Assembly (NCBI RefSeq): GCF_002237555.1
Contig: NZ_CP022540.1
Coordinates: forward strand, 4,221,001 to 4,285,000
Reading direction: 5' to 3'
Source of the DNA: Antarctobacter heliothermus
Lineage (GTDB): Bacteria > Pseudomonadota > Alphaproteobacteria > Rhodobacterales > Rhodobacteraceae
DNA: 64,000 nt
Part shown: piece by piece, positions 1-7,612 of the stretch
Position numbering within the stretch: position 1 is the stretch's first letter
Layout: the number at the start of each line of letters is the position of its first letter
The notes under the pieces: model-generated
Database searches by the model: none
Told to the model about the DNA's origin: nothing
The model's input: only the letters and a program-made list of their open reading frames with translations
Position numbers and translations under genes: made by a program

Positions 1-474
1 CTTGATTTCTATGACCGACAGCCGCTTGCCAAACCGACCTTCGGCGATGTTGGCGGTCACGCGCAAGGCCGTGTCCACGCCCATGTCCGAGGCAATCAGC
101 AGTTCCTCGAGTTGTTCCAACATGTCATCGTCCAGCACCCGACGCGCCACTGGCGCGCTTTCGGCCTGACGCCCCAGCAGCCGCCCAAGCAGACCACCTT
201 GCGGTTTCGCAGGCTCGGCTTTCGGGGGCTCAGCGGGGTGAGGGGCATGCGACAGTTCCTGAGGGCTTGCCGCCGACTTTGCCAGTTCCGGCGGTCTGTC
301 AGATGCCGGAGGGGCCTGGGATGCCGGGGGAGATGGAGGCGGGGACTGGTTCGTCGCGGCCTCGACCTCCGAAGCGGCGTCCTCGCCCCCGTCCTGAACA
401 ATAGCGTCGAGTCCCTCGTCCAGTTTGGACGAGGATTTCATCAACCGGTTCTTGAGCTTGCCGAAAAAGGACAT
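1..474 (-). CDS. ftsY: Signal recognition particle receptor FtsY, N-terminal part (runs off the left edge)
   Basis: FtsY is the membrane-associated GTPase that receives the SRP-ribosome complex for co-translational insertion. The visible 158 residues begin MSFFGKLKNRLMKSSSKL, an amphipathic start typical of alphaproteobacterial FtsY. A Pro/Ala/Glu-rich acidic linker follows (about residues 30-95), then the start of the helical N domain (LLGRLLGRQAESAPVARRVL, then VDTALRVTANIAEGRFGKR). The GTPase G domain lies outside the window. The ATG at 472-474 was chosen because it gives the conserved MSFFGKL start; the frame continues unbroken to base 1. The gene lies downstream of the NuoE/NuoF-like gene on the same strand, with about 210 bases and a strong hairpin between, so it is probably transcribed separately. 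Confidence 0.85.
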   Translation of the reverse strand, partial: MSFFGKLKNRLMKSSSKLDEGLDAIVQDGGEDAASEVEAATNQSPPPSPPASQAPPASDRPPELAKSAASPQELSHAPHPAEPPKAEPAKPQGGLLGRLLGRQAESAPVARRVLDDDMLEQLEELLIASDMGVDTALRVTANIAEGRFGKRLSVIEIK

Positions 475-621
475 GAGGGTCGCCTGATGCTGCGGTTTCC
501 TCCACCTAATACGCCTGAGCCTGCAATGGAAGGCAGCTTGCAGCAAAGGAAGGGCCAGCGGCCGACAACATCGCGCCTACCACGCCTCACGCAGAGTGTT
601 TCGCTTGACCAAATCCAGCCA

Positions 622-655
622 AAAACTTGTCCACAAGCGGCTGTGGACAAGTTTT
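622..655. terminator. Perfect 14-bp inverted repeat, likely bidirectional terminator
   Basis: Arms at 622-635 and 642-655 read AAAACTTGTCCACA and its exact complement around a six-base loop (AGCGGC). An A-run on one side and a T-run on the other make it terminator-like on both strands. It lies just past the stop of the NuoE/NuoF-like gene on the minus strand. Each arm also contains TTGTCCACA, one mismatch from the DnaA-box consensus TTATCCACA, in inverted orientation; the terminator reading is preferred. Confidence 0.7.
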
Positions 656-683
656 CTAGACAAAATGCGATCTGCCGCCCGGA

Positions 684-2369
684 TCAGACCTCATCAGGGA
701 AATGCTTGATGGTCATGCGGATCGGGTTTGGCGCCGCCTGCCCCAAACCGCAGATCGAGGCATCTGCCATGGCCACGCAGAGTTCCTCAAGCAACGGCTG
801 GTTCCAGCGTTCGGCGCTCATCAGCTTGACCGCTTTTTCGCAGCCCACCCGGCACGGCGTACACTGGCCACAGCTTTCGTCCTCAAAGAACCGCAACATA
901 TTCAGTGCAGCATCGCGGGCGCTGTCCTTGTCGGACAACACGACAACCGCCGCCGATCCGATGAAGGTGCCGTGGGGTTGCAATGTATCGAAATCCAGTG
1001 GGATGTCGTCCATAGACGCGGGCAACAGGCCAGATGACGGTCCGCCCGGCTGATAGGCTTTCAAGGTGTGCCCCTCGGCCATGCCGCCCGCCGCCTCGAT
1101 CACGTCAAGGATGGTCGACCCGGCTGGCAAAAGATGCACACCCGGCTGCGCCACGCGACCGGATACAGAGTAGGACCGCAGCCCTTTGCGGCCGTTCTTT
1201 TCCACTCCAGACAGGATTTCTGGCCCTTCTCGGCAGATCTTGGCAACCCAGAACAGCGTCTCGATATTGTGGACCAGCGTCGGACGGTCAAACAGACCGA
1301 CCTGCGCAACAAAAGGCGGCCGATGGCGGGGCATACCGCGCTTGCCCTCAATCGATTCGATCATCGCGCTCTCTTCGCCGCAGATATAGGCACCCGCGCC
1401 GCGTCTCAGGTCGATATAGCCTTTTTCGACAACGCCCGCGGCTTCGATCTTGGCAATCTCGATGCGCAGGATCTCCAGCAGGGCCGGGTATTCGTCGCGC
1501 ATGTAAATGTAGCAGCGATCTGCTTCTACCGCCCATGCGGCGATCAACATTCCCTCAAGAAAAACATGAGGTTCCCGTTCCAAGTGAAAGCGATCTTTGA
1601 AGGTTCCCGGTTCTCCTTCGTCGCCATTCACCGCCAGATAGCGCGGTCCGGGGTTGGCGCGGACAAAACCCCATTTGCGCCCCGAGGGGAAGCCCGCGCC
1701 GCCCAACCCGCGCAGGCCAGAGGACAGCACAGTTTCCTGCACAACCTCCCAGTCGCCATTTGCCCGCAGGTCTTTCAAGACGGCATAGCCACCATCTGAG
1801 GAGTAGGCGTCAAACCCTTGATATTCCGGTATATGTGCGTGCGTATCACCGGCAGAGACCGCGGCGCGCACCTTGTCCACGGTGGCATGGTCGATGTGGT
1901 TGTGGCCCAGTTCCAGCACCGGTGCGGTATCGCAGCGCCCCATGCACGGTGCGCGCACAACACGGACCTCCGCCGGGTCCATGCCCTCTTCCAGTGCGGC
2001 GCGCAGTTGTTCGGACCCAGCCAGCTCACACGAGAGTGAGTCGCAGACACGGATGGTCAAGGCGGGCGGCGGGGTTTCCCCCTCTTTGACGATGTCGAAA
2101 TGGGCGTAGAAGCTCGCGACTTCATAGACTTCGGCCATCGACAGACGCATCTCTTCGGCCAAGGCCCGCAGATGCGCAGCCGACAGGTGACCGTAAGCGT
2201 CCTGAATCAAATGCAGGAATTCGATCAGTTGATCGCGGTCGCGCGCCCGTTCGCCCAGCAGCGCCTTGACCTCTTCCCAGGCCTGATCCTCGACCTGGCG
2301 GCCCTTGGGCGTGACCCGCCCCTTGCCCTTGCCCGATTTCCAGACGCCTTTGCGTTCGTCGAGTGCCAT
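684..2369 (-). CDS. Fused NuoE/NuoF-type NADH-binding iron-sulfur flavoprotein (formate-dehydrogenase beta/gamma-like)
   Basis: The 561-residue protein joins a thioredoxin-like 2Fe-2S domain (NuoE/FdsG type, about 25-175) to an NADH/FMN domain with 4Fe-4S site (NuoF/FdsB type, about 190-555). Visible ligands are C109, C114, C142 and C146 for 2Fe-2S and C500, C503, C506 and C540 for 4Fe-4S. FMN/NADH motifs are GLGGAGFPSGRKW and NGDEGEPGTFKDR. Such proteins form the diaphorase module of NAD-dependent formate dehydrogenases or hydrogenases. The ATG at 2369 is preferred over an upstream in-frame start because GGGAG precedes it by a normal distance and the extra 54 residues look non-coding. No catalytic alpha subunit lies beside it: the next gene downstream is ftsY, and the upstream neighbour is divergent. 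The electron-donor partner is unknown. Confidence 0.85.
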   Translation of the reverse strand: MALDERKGVWKSGKGKGRVTPKGRQVEDQAWEEVKALLGERARDRDQLIEFLHLIQDAYGHLSAAHLRALAEEMRLSMAEVYEVASFYAHFDIVKEGETPPPALTIRVCDSLSCELAGSEQLRAALEEGMDPAEVRVVRAPCMGRCDTAPVLELGHNHIDHATVDKVRAAVSAGDTHAHIPEYQGFDAYSSDGGYAVLKDLRANGDWEVVQETVLSSGLRGLGGAGFPSGRKWGFVRANPGPRYLAVNGDEGEPGTFKDRFHLEREPHVFLEGMLIAAWAVEADRCYIYMRDEYPALLEILRIEIAKIEAAGVVEKGYIDLRRGAGAYICGEESAMIESIEGKRGMPRHRPPFVAQVGLFDRPTLVHNIETLFWVAKICREGPEILSGVEKNGRKGLRSYSVSGRVAQPGVHLLPAGSTILDVIEAAGGMAEGHTLKAYQPGGPSSGLLPASMDDIPLDFDTLQPHGTFIGSAAVVVLSDKDSARDAALNMLRFFEDESCGQCTPCRVGCEKAVKLMSAERWNQPLLEELCVAMADASICGLGQAAPNPIRMTIKHFPDEV

Positions 2370-2533
2370 GAATAACTCCCTTGCCTGTGGCGCAGCATAT
2401 ATCCGTTCCGCCGGGCGCAGAGACCGAAAAGCGACACATTCCCGCGTCGCCGCGCCTAGAAAAACGCCCGGTTTCGTCGCATCAGGAACGGAAAGTTCCG
2501 ATATGTTAAACTCCGGGCCATATGGGAGCATTC

Positions 2534-3565
2534 ATGCAACGGTTTATCTTGGCTACGCATGGACTAATCTTACTTCTCGCCGCGGCAATGTTGATCGGCG
2601 CGCCGTTCCCCGCGCTTGCGCTGGCCTATGTAACCCTGTTCGCCTGGTTCATGGACCGGTTGTCGGCCCTCGCCGCCCCGGATCATCCGGGGCAAGAGTT
2701 TCCCGCAGGAGATGGGTTGGCCATCACACTTGCGCTGGTGCATTTTCCTCTGTTGTTCGGCGGCGTGTGGTTTCTGGCGCAGGGCGATGCAACGACGCTG
2801 GACAAGGCTTTGACTTTTATCGCTCTTTCCCTGTTCATCGGCCAAGTAGGCAACTCTAATGCGCATGAGTTGATCCATCGCGGAGCTCGTAGCCTGCGGC
2901 GGCTGGGTGTCGCGGTCTATGCCTCTATCCTGTTCGGGCATCATGCCTCGGCCCATGTGCGGGTACACCATGTTCACGCCGCGACCCCCCGCGATCCAAA
3001 TTCTGCGCGTCCCGGGGAAAGCTTTTATGCCTTTGCCCTGCGGGCCTGGGTTGGTGCCTTTCGCGCAGGCTACCGCGCCGAATCGCGGCTGCGCCGGGGG
3101 GCCGGGCTACACCCCTATGTGGGCTATCTGTTTGGCGCGACTGCGTCTCTTACCCTTGCCCTGATGCTGGCCGGCCTCAAAGGTGTGGTGGCCCTGATCG
3201 CCATATCGGCCTATGCGCAGGCGCAACTGTTGTTGTCCGACTATGTCCAGCACTACGGGTTGCAGCGTCGCGAAATCGCCCCCGGCAAGGCAGAGCCGGT
3301 TGGCCCACAGCATAGCTGGAACGCGCCGCACAGTTTCACTTCTGCCCTGATGCTCAATGCGCCGCGCCATTCCGATCACCATGTCCGCCCCGGACAGCCC
3401 TATCCGGGGCTGGAGATTGAACGCCAAACCATGCCAATCCTGCCCTATTCCCTGCCCACCATGGCGGTCATCGCCCTGATCCCGCCGCTTTGGCGCAGGA
3501 TCATGGACCCACGCGCCCGCAAATGGGCGGAGGCACGGTACCGGCCAGAGCCCGCTTACGGTTAA
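2534..3565 (+). CDS. AlkB-like membrane di-iron hydroxylase (alkane 1-monooxygenase family)
   Basis: This 343-residue integral membrane protein belongs to the fatty-acid desaturase/AlkB superfamily, which hydroxylates hydrophobic chains using a histidine-coordinated di-iron centre and an external electron donor such as rubredoxin. All signature clusters are present: HELIH (111-115), HASAHVRVHH (137-146) followed by TPRDPNSARPGESFY, YVQHYGL (237-243) and NAPRHSDHH (275-283). Hydrophobic segments occur near 5-45, 60-85, 90-105 and 198-235. The start at 2534 has GGGAG five bases upstream; an in-frame ATG at 2522 gives four more residues. It is divergent from the NuoE/NuoF-like gene, and no rubredoxin gene is adjacent. 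The substrate cannot be read from sequence; AlkB-like proteins in marine Rhodobacteraceae include alkane hydroxylases and relatives of unproven specificity. Confidence 0.85.
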   Translation: MQRFILATHGLILLLAAAMLIGAPFPALALAYVTLFAWFMDRLSALAAPDHPGQEFPAGDGLAITLALVHFPLLFGGVWFLAQGDATTLDKALTFIALSLFIGQVGNSNAHELIHRGARSLRRLGVAVYASILFGHHASAHVRVHHVHAATPRDPNSARPGESFYAFALRAWVGAFRAGYRAESRLRRGAGLHPYVGYLFGATASLTLALMLAGLKGVVALIAISAYAQAQLLLSDYVQHYGLQRREIAPGKAEPVGPQHSWNAPHSFTSALMLNAPRHSDHHVRPGQPYPGLEIERQTMPILPYSLPTMAVIALIPPLWRRIMDPRARKWAEARYRPEPAYG

Positions 3566-3620
3566 CCATTCATGAATACCCCACTTCCGGGCGCAGCCGC
3601 ATTCTGGCAATTTGTGCCGT

Positions 3621-4019
3621 ATGAAACACATTTTCGCCCTTGCCCTGTCCTGCCTTACCGCTCTGCCCGCGCTGGCGGCAGAGCCGATGTCGGCCTCTGA
3701 ATTTGAACGCTATGTGACCGGAAAGACCCTGTATTTCGGCCTCAACGGAGAGGCATACGGGGTCGAGAAATACCTGCCTGACCGGCAAGTGACCTGGTCC
3801 TTTCTGGACGGAAAATGCAAGGAGGGCTTTTGGTATGAAGAAGCCAGCCAGATCTGCTTTGTCTATGAGGACAATCCCGATCCGCAATGCTGGAGCTTTT
3901 TCAAAGAAGGGTCCGGGCTGCGCGCAGTGTTTGAAAACGATCCCGCCAGCACAGTGCTGTATGAGGCCCTGCAAGACGACAAGCCGATGCTGTGCCACGG
4001 CCCCGACGTGGGCGTGTGA
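3621..4019 (+). CDS. Small secreted protein of unknown function
   Basis: The 132-residue product begins MKHIFALALSCLTALPALAA, a clear Sec signal peptide with an AxA-type cleavage site near residue 20. The mature part is acidic and aromatic-rich, with four cysteines (in GKCKEG, SQICF, PQCWSF and PMLCHG) that could form disulfides in the periplasm. I recognise no catalytic motif. The ATG at 3621 is used because an upstream TTG at 3612 only adds residues before the signal peptide. It follows the AlkB-like gene by 55 bases on the same strand and converges on the LysR gene with a three-base gap. Confidence 0.75.
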   Translation: MKHIFALALSCLTALPALAAEPMSASEFERYVTGKTLYFGLNGEAYGVEKYLPDRQVTWSFLDGKCKEGFWYEEASQICFVYEDNPDPQCWSFFKEGSGLRAVFENDPASTVLYEALQDDKPMLCHGPDVGV

Positions 4020-4022
4020 CTG

Positions 4023-4871
4023 TCAGGCCAGCGCGGACATGCTCTGCCGGATCTCATCGCTAAGCGCATGGGTGATGGCAGGCTGACCGCTACCGACATA
4101 TAGGTTGATTTTCTGCATCCCGAGTTCCGGCAGCCCACAGCCATCAATGGGGATGAGATAAGAGGCGGAATGTCCCTCTAGCCGCGCAGTTACCGCCAAA
4201 TCGGCGCTGACAGTGGCGTCGATGGTGGTTTCGCTGTCCGAATCCACCGCCAGCTCCCAGTCCAACCCCGCCGCGTCCAGCCTGCGCATGGTTTCCTCGC
4301 GAAACCCGCAGGTCCGGGCAAAGGCGATGCGCAGGGGCCGCAGTCGCACGGCCTGCCCGTTCGGTGCCCCGAACCAGCGCATCGGCACCTCTAGCAGTGT
4401 CTCACCCCCGGCCTCCACCCCGGTTTCCGTGGTCATGATCACATCCATTTCGCCACGGGCAAACTGCGCCTTCAACACCCGTGTGAATGAGCTGACCAAC
4501 TGGATTTTGACCCGCGGATGGGTGCGCCCCATGCGCTGCAACACCTGCGGAATCGCCGGATAGACGATGTCCACCGGAACACCGAGACGGATTTCGCCCT
4601 CCCACCCCTTGTCGGTCAGCCGCCCATAGGCCTCATCGTTCAACTCAACCATCTTTTGCGCATAGGTCAGCAGCTGCGCCCCCGCCGGGGTCAGCGTCAC
4701 GCCGCGCCCTGTGCGGTCAAGCAATTGTTGATCCAGCATCTCTTCCAGCCGCTTGATCTGCATCGAGACCGCCGATTGCGTCAGGTTGAGAAAGCCGGCC
4801 GCCCGAGTCACCCCGCCCGACTGCGCCACCGCCGCAAAAGAGCGCAGCGTGGTCAGATCCAGATTCCGCAT
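4023..4871 (-). CDS. LysR-family transcriptional regulator
   Basis: The 282-residue protein has the LysR layout: an N-terminal winged helix-turn-helix (about 4-62, with VTRAAGFLNLTQSAVSMQIK as recognition region and a dimerisation helix after it) and a periplasmic-binding-like effector domain (about 90-280). LysR proteins usually act on a divergent neighbour and themselves. Here the divergent side carries a possible 56-residue ORF and then the Bax-inhibitor-1 gene; either could be a target. The effector is unknown. The ribosome-binding site GAGGAG lies in the loop of a small hairpin (4873-4889). Confidence 0.9.
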   Translation of the reverse strand: MRNLDLTTLRSFAAVAQSGGVTRAAGFLNLTQSAVSMQIKRLEEMLDQQLLDRTGRGVTLTPAGAQLLTYAQKMVELNDEAYGRLTDKGWEGEIRLGVPVDIVYPAIPQVLQRMGRTHPRVKIQLVSSFTRVLKAQFARGEMDVIMTTETGVEAGGETLLEVPMRWFGAPNGQAVRLRPLRIAFARTCGFREETMRRLDAAGLDWELAVDSDSETTIDATVSADLAVTARLEGHSASYLIPIDGCGLPELGMQKINLYVGSGQPAITHALSDEIRQSMSALA

Positions 4872-4872
4872 A

Positions 4873-4889
4873 CATCACTCCTCGTGATG
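4873..4889 (-). promoter_or_regulatory. Hairpin enclosing the LysR ribosome-binding site
   Basis: CATCAC (4873-4878) and GTGATG (4884-4889) are exact inverted repeats separated by five bases. Read on the minus strand, the loop and first stem base form GAGGAG, the Shine-Dalgarno sequence just upstream of the LysR ATG. The hairpin could moderate LysR translation, or be a short operator half-site pair; this is inference from the sequence alone. Confidence 0.4.
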
Positions 4890-4996
4890 GGTTTCGTCAC
4901 ATACATTCGTTTTCCAAATCAACCACGGATCGCCACATTGATCAATGTCGAACATGGCACAGAGACAAACCATCAACCTTTGTGAAGGACCCCATC

Positions 4997-5167
4997 ATGA
5001 TCCGCACCTCAGACCCGCTATTTCCCGCATTCCTGTTCCGTCTGGGCAGCAAAATGCGGGTCAACCTGGTCCCTTCGCGCGTTGGCGCCCCTGCAAAAGC
5101 ACGCCCAGAGGACCAGCCACGCTGGGACGCGCCGGCGCATTGGATAGAGCCAGAACACCATTGGTGA
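4997..5167 (+). CDS. Possible 56-residue small protein
   Basis: A short frame beginning MIRTSDPLFPAFLFRLGSKM has GAAGGA seven bases before its ATG. It lies divergently next to the LysR gene, where a regulated small gene would be expected. The product is proline-, arginine- and tryptophan-containing with no membrane segment or recognised domain. Codon choice favours G/C in third positions, like its neighbours. Its size and lack of a recognised family keep this tentative; it may instead be leader sequence for the Bax-inhibitor-1 gene starting 135 bases further on. Confidence 0.35.
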   Translation: MIRTSDPLFPAFLFRLGSKMRVNLVPSRVGAPAKARPEDQPRWDAPAHWIEPEHHW

Positions 5168-5302
5168 CAATAACGCACAACTATTGCTGCCAAATGGACG
5201 TGAAGTTCTTGAAAATCGGCCCCGTTCCGCCAATATCTATCACAACTCCGGGCGCGCGCGTGCGTCGTCCGAGGGACCATCAGGGATTATTCGGAGGCTT
5301 AA

Positions 5303-6088
5303 ATGGCAGATTATCAAACGGTCCGGGCAGCTGGCGTCTCCGGCGCACGCACTGCTCAGATTGACGAGGGGCTGCGCGCCCACATGAACAAGGTCTACGG
5401 CACTATGTCCGTGGGCATGCTGATCACCGCCGCCGCGGCTTGGGCGATTGCGGGTCTGGCCGTAACGTCGGATCCGTCTGGCGCGACAGTTGCCTTGCGC
5501 GACGGACAGTTCCTCACCGGTCTGGGTGAGTTGCTGTATACCACGCCGTTGAAATGGGTAGTCATGTTCGCCCCGCTGGCCTTTATCCTCTTTGGTTGGG
5601 GCGCTTTGATGCGGCGCGGCTCTGCGGCCACGGTGCAGCTAGGCTTCTTTGCCTTTGCCGCAGCTATGGGCGTCTCGATAAGCTGGATCTTTCTGGTCTT
5701 TACATCGTTTTCCATCGTTCAGACCTTTTTGGTGACGGCAATCGCCTTTGGTGGCCTGTCGCTTTACGGGTATGCGACCAAGCGTGACCTCAGTGGCATG
5801 GGCACTTTCCTGATGATGGGCGTCATCGGTCTGTTGGTGGCGATGGTTATCAACCTGTTCCTGCAGTCTGGCATTATGATGATGGCGATTTCGGCGATCG
5901 GTGTGCTGATCTTTGCCGGCCTCACCGCCTTCTACACGCAGGACATCAAGAACACCTATGTGGCACACGCGGCACATGGCGATCAGGAATGGCTGGACAA
6001 GGCCGCCTATGACGGCGCGCTGAGCCTTTACATCAGCTTTCTGAACATGTTCCAGTTTCTGCTGATGTTCATGGGTCAGTCAGAGTAA
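5303..6088 (+). CDS. Bax inhibitor-1/YccA family membrane protein
   Basis: The 261-residue protein has a short polar N-terminus and seven hydrophobic segments (roughly 37-57, 83-103, 110-130, 136-156, 160-180, 182-202 and 240-258), typical of the TMBIM/YccA/BsYetJ family. These are inner-membrane proteins linked to calcium leak and, for E. coli YccA, modulation of FtsH. The start at 5303 follows a good GGAGG. A strong intrinsic terminator follows at 6118-6145, so the gene ends its transcript. The family is widespread and this copy shows no unusual feature; its exact role in alphaproteobacteria is not known to me. Confidence 0.9.
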   Translation: MADYQTVRAAGVSGARTAQIDEGLRAHMNKVYGTMSVGMLITAAAAWAIAGLAVTSDPSGATVALRDGQFLTGLGELLYTTPLKWVVMFAPLAFILFGWGALMRRGSAATVQLGFFAFAAAMGVSISWIFLVFTSFSIVQTFLVTAIAFGGLSLYGYATKRDLSGMGTFLMMGVIGLLVAMVINLFLQSGIMMMAISAIGVLIFAGLTAFYTQDIKNTYVAHAAHGDQEWLDKAAYDGALSLYISFLNMFQFLLMFMGQSE

Positions 6089-6117
6089 CGCAAAGCAATT
6101 TTCGTGCTATAGGGAAA

Positions 6118-6145
6118 GGGCCGGTCGTTTGACCGGCCCTTTTTT
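6118..6145 (+). terminator. Intrinsic terminator after the Bax-inhibitor-1 gene
   Basis: A nine-base-pair GC stem, GGGCCGGTC (6118-6126) with GACCGGCCC (6131-6139), encloses a GTTT loop and is followed by six T. This is a textbook rho-independent terminator on the plus strand. Confidence 0.9.
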
Positions 6146-6178
6146 CGTGTTGGGCCTTGGGGGGCCGTGGGAGACAAC

Positions 6179-6637
6179 ATGCCGATCATTACCGAAGATA
6201 CCGTGCAGCGAAAATCCGGCGATGGGACGCTGGGACGCTATGAATCACTCTTGTTCAGCGACTCGGGCAGCCTGACGCAATTTGGCGCGCGGGTGGAGAT
6301 TCTGTCGCCCGGTGCCAGTTCGTCTTACCCCCACTGGCACGAATCGGAGGATGAGATGGTCTATGTGCTGGAGGGGACCCTGACCCTGATCGAAGGCGAC
6401 CACGAAGAGGTGATCTCTGCCGGGTCCGCCGCGACATTCGTTGCCGGAACGGAAACCGCGCACAACTTTGTCAATCGCTCGGACGCACCGGCGCGGATTT
6501 TGGTGGTGGGCACACGCGCCCCACGCGACCGTGTCCACTATCCCGGTGAGGACCGTGTACAATTAATCGAACGCACCAGCGATGAGCGTCGTTGGACACA
6601 TCTAAATGGCGCGCCTGCGGACCCCCTGCCCGAGTAG
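6179..6637 (+). CDS. Cupin-domain protein
   Basis: The 152-residue protein has a single cupin barrel with both conserved motifs: the first around YPHWHESEDEMVYVLEG (two metal-binding histidines and a glutamate) and the second around AGTETAHNFVNRSD with the third histidine. Cupins of this type bind a divalent metal and include small sensor or dioxygenase-like proteins; the substrate is not predictable. The ATG at 6179 is preferred over a GTG at 6167 because GGGAG lies just before it. The gene stands alone between the Bax-inhibitor terminator and about 210 bases without an evident feature. Confidence 0.85.
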   Translation: MPIITEDTVQRKSGDGTLGRYESLLFSDSGSLTQFGARVEILSPGASSSYPHWHESEDEMVYVLEGTLTLIEGDHEEVISAGSAATFVAGTETAHNFVNRSDAPARILVVGTRAPRDRVHYPGEDRVQLIERTSDERRWTHLNGAPADPLPE

Positions 6638-6850
6638 CAAGACCTACCGCACCGTGTTAACTCGCCGAAACGGCGGCGACGCACAGGCACCGGGGACTGA
6701 TGTCACTGGCGGTCAAGTGGGTGCCTGAAATGTCCGCCGTCTGCGCCCGAAAACCGTCTCCTTCCGTGCGAAGCCTCCTCCGGCGCGCGCAGCGTCCGAG
6801 TCGTAATCGGCCCAGTCACCGTCTCAGTCACCCGCAGCAAAACGCAAAGA

Positions 6851-6876
6851 GCCGTGCAGGATCAATCCTGCACGGC
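6851..6876 (-). terminator. Terminator hairpin downstream of rpmG
   Basis: GCCGTGCAGGAT and its exact complement form a twelve-base arm pair around CA. On the minus strand the hairpin follows the rpmG stop and is trailed by a T-containing stretch (CTCTTTGCGTTTT). The 213 bases between it and the cupin stop show no feature I can support. Confidence 0.7.
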
Positions 6877-6903
6877 CCCGAAAACGCGTTCAGCCGTAAT
6901 GGC

Positions 6904-7071
6904 TTACTTGATCTTGCCTTCTTTGTATTCCACATGCTTTCGCACGACGGGGTCGTACTTTTTGATGGACATCTTCTCGGTCATAGTCCGAGCGTTCTTC
7001 TTGGTCACATAAAAGTGGCCCGTGCCCGCGGTGGAGTTCAGGCGGATCTTGATTGTGGTCGGCTTCGCCAT
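6904..7071 (-). CDS. rpmG: 50S ribosomal protein L33
   Basis: The 55-residue product begins [20 protein letters not shown] and contains [21 protein letters not shown], the standard L33 sequence. This is the cysteine-free type, without the zinc-ribbon CxxC pairs. L33 sits in the large ribosomal subunit near the E site. The gene is monocistronic, with its own terminator at 6851-6876. Confidence 0.97.
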   Translation of the reverse strand: MAKPTTIKIRLNSTAGTGHFYVTKKNARTMTEKMSIKKYDPVVRKHVEYKEGKIK

Positions 7072-7202
7072 GGGTCTTCTCCTGCAACACGCGGGAGCCC
7101 GCGCGTGAAATCCGTATGAAGCCCGCCTTTTACCTCTTGGACGCCCCGAGTCAACCACTTCTTGACCATGGCCGGGCCGACTCCGTTCGGGGCCTGAATT
7201 TG

Positions 7203-7586
7203 CGCGGAGGGCCTGTAAGCCGGATTCTGTTCTTGGGCCGGTTTCCCGGCCCTCAGACGACCATTCCTCTGGACCGCGCGTTGCCACGCGGCTCTAGCTG
7301 CCAACCCGGATCACCAAGGCCAAAGCGGCCCTGCACCCGAAGGTGCGCGTGATCCCTATTCGGCATTGCTCCCCGGTGGGGCTTGCCATGCGGGCGCTGT
7401 TGCCAGCCCCCCGGTGGGCTCTTACCCCACCTTTTCACCCTGTCCCGAACGCGAACGAACGGGCGGTCTGTTTTCTGTGGCGCTTTCCGTCAGGTTGCCC
7501 TGCCCGGGCGTTACCCGGCACCGGTGCTTTGGTGAGTCCGGACTTTCCTCTCATGTCTCCACAAGCGGCCGTCCGGCCCTCCGCGC
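7203..7586 (-). ncRNA. rnpB: RNase P RNA (bacterial class A)
   Basis: Read on the minus strand, the conserved 5' core GAGGAAAGTCCGGACTC lies about 35 bases from the start, and the universal 3' core ACAGAATCCGGCTTA lies near the end. The two ends pair as P1 (GCGCGGAGGGCC with GGCCCTCCGCGC), which sets the limits at about 7586 and 7203. RNase P RNA is the ribozyme that removes 5' leaders from pre-tRNAs. The length of about 384 bases fits alphaproteobacteria. Confidence 0.93.
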
Positions 7587-7612
7587 CCGTGTCCCTTAGG
7601 CAATGCCCCGGT

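Noticed and set aside
622..655. Replication origin based on DnaA-like boxes
   Set aside because: Only two mismatched boxes exist, there is no A/T-rich unwinding region, and no dnaA, hemE or parAB gene is nearby.
112..1053. Long plus-strand frame opposite ftsY and the NuoE/NuoF-like gene
   Set aside because: It overlaps two supported genes on the other strand, has no recognisable domain, and long antisense frames are expected at this GC content.
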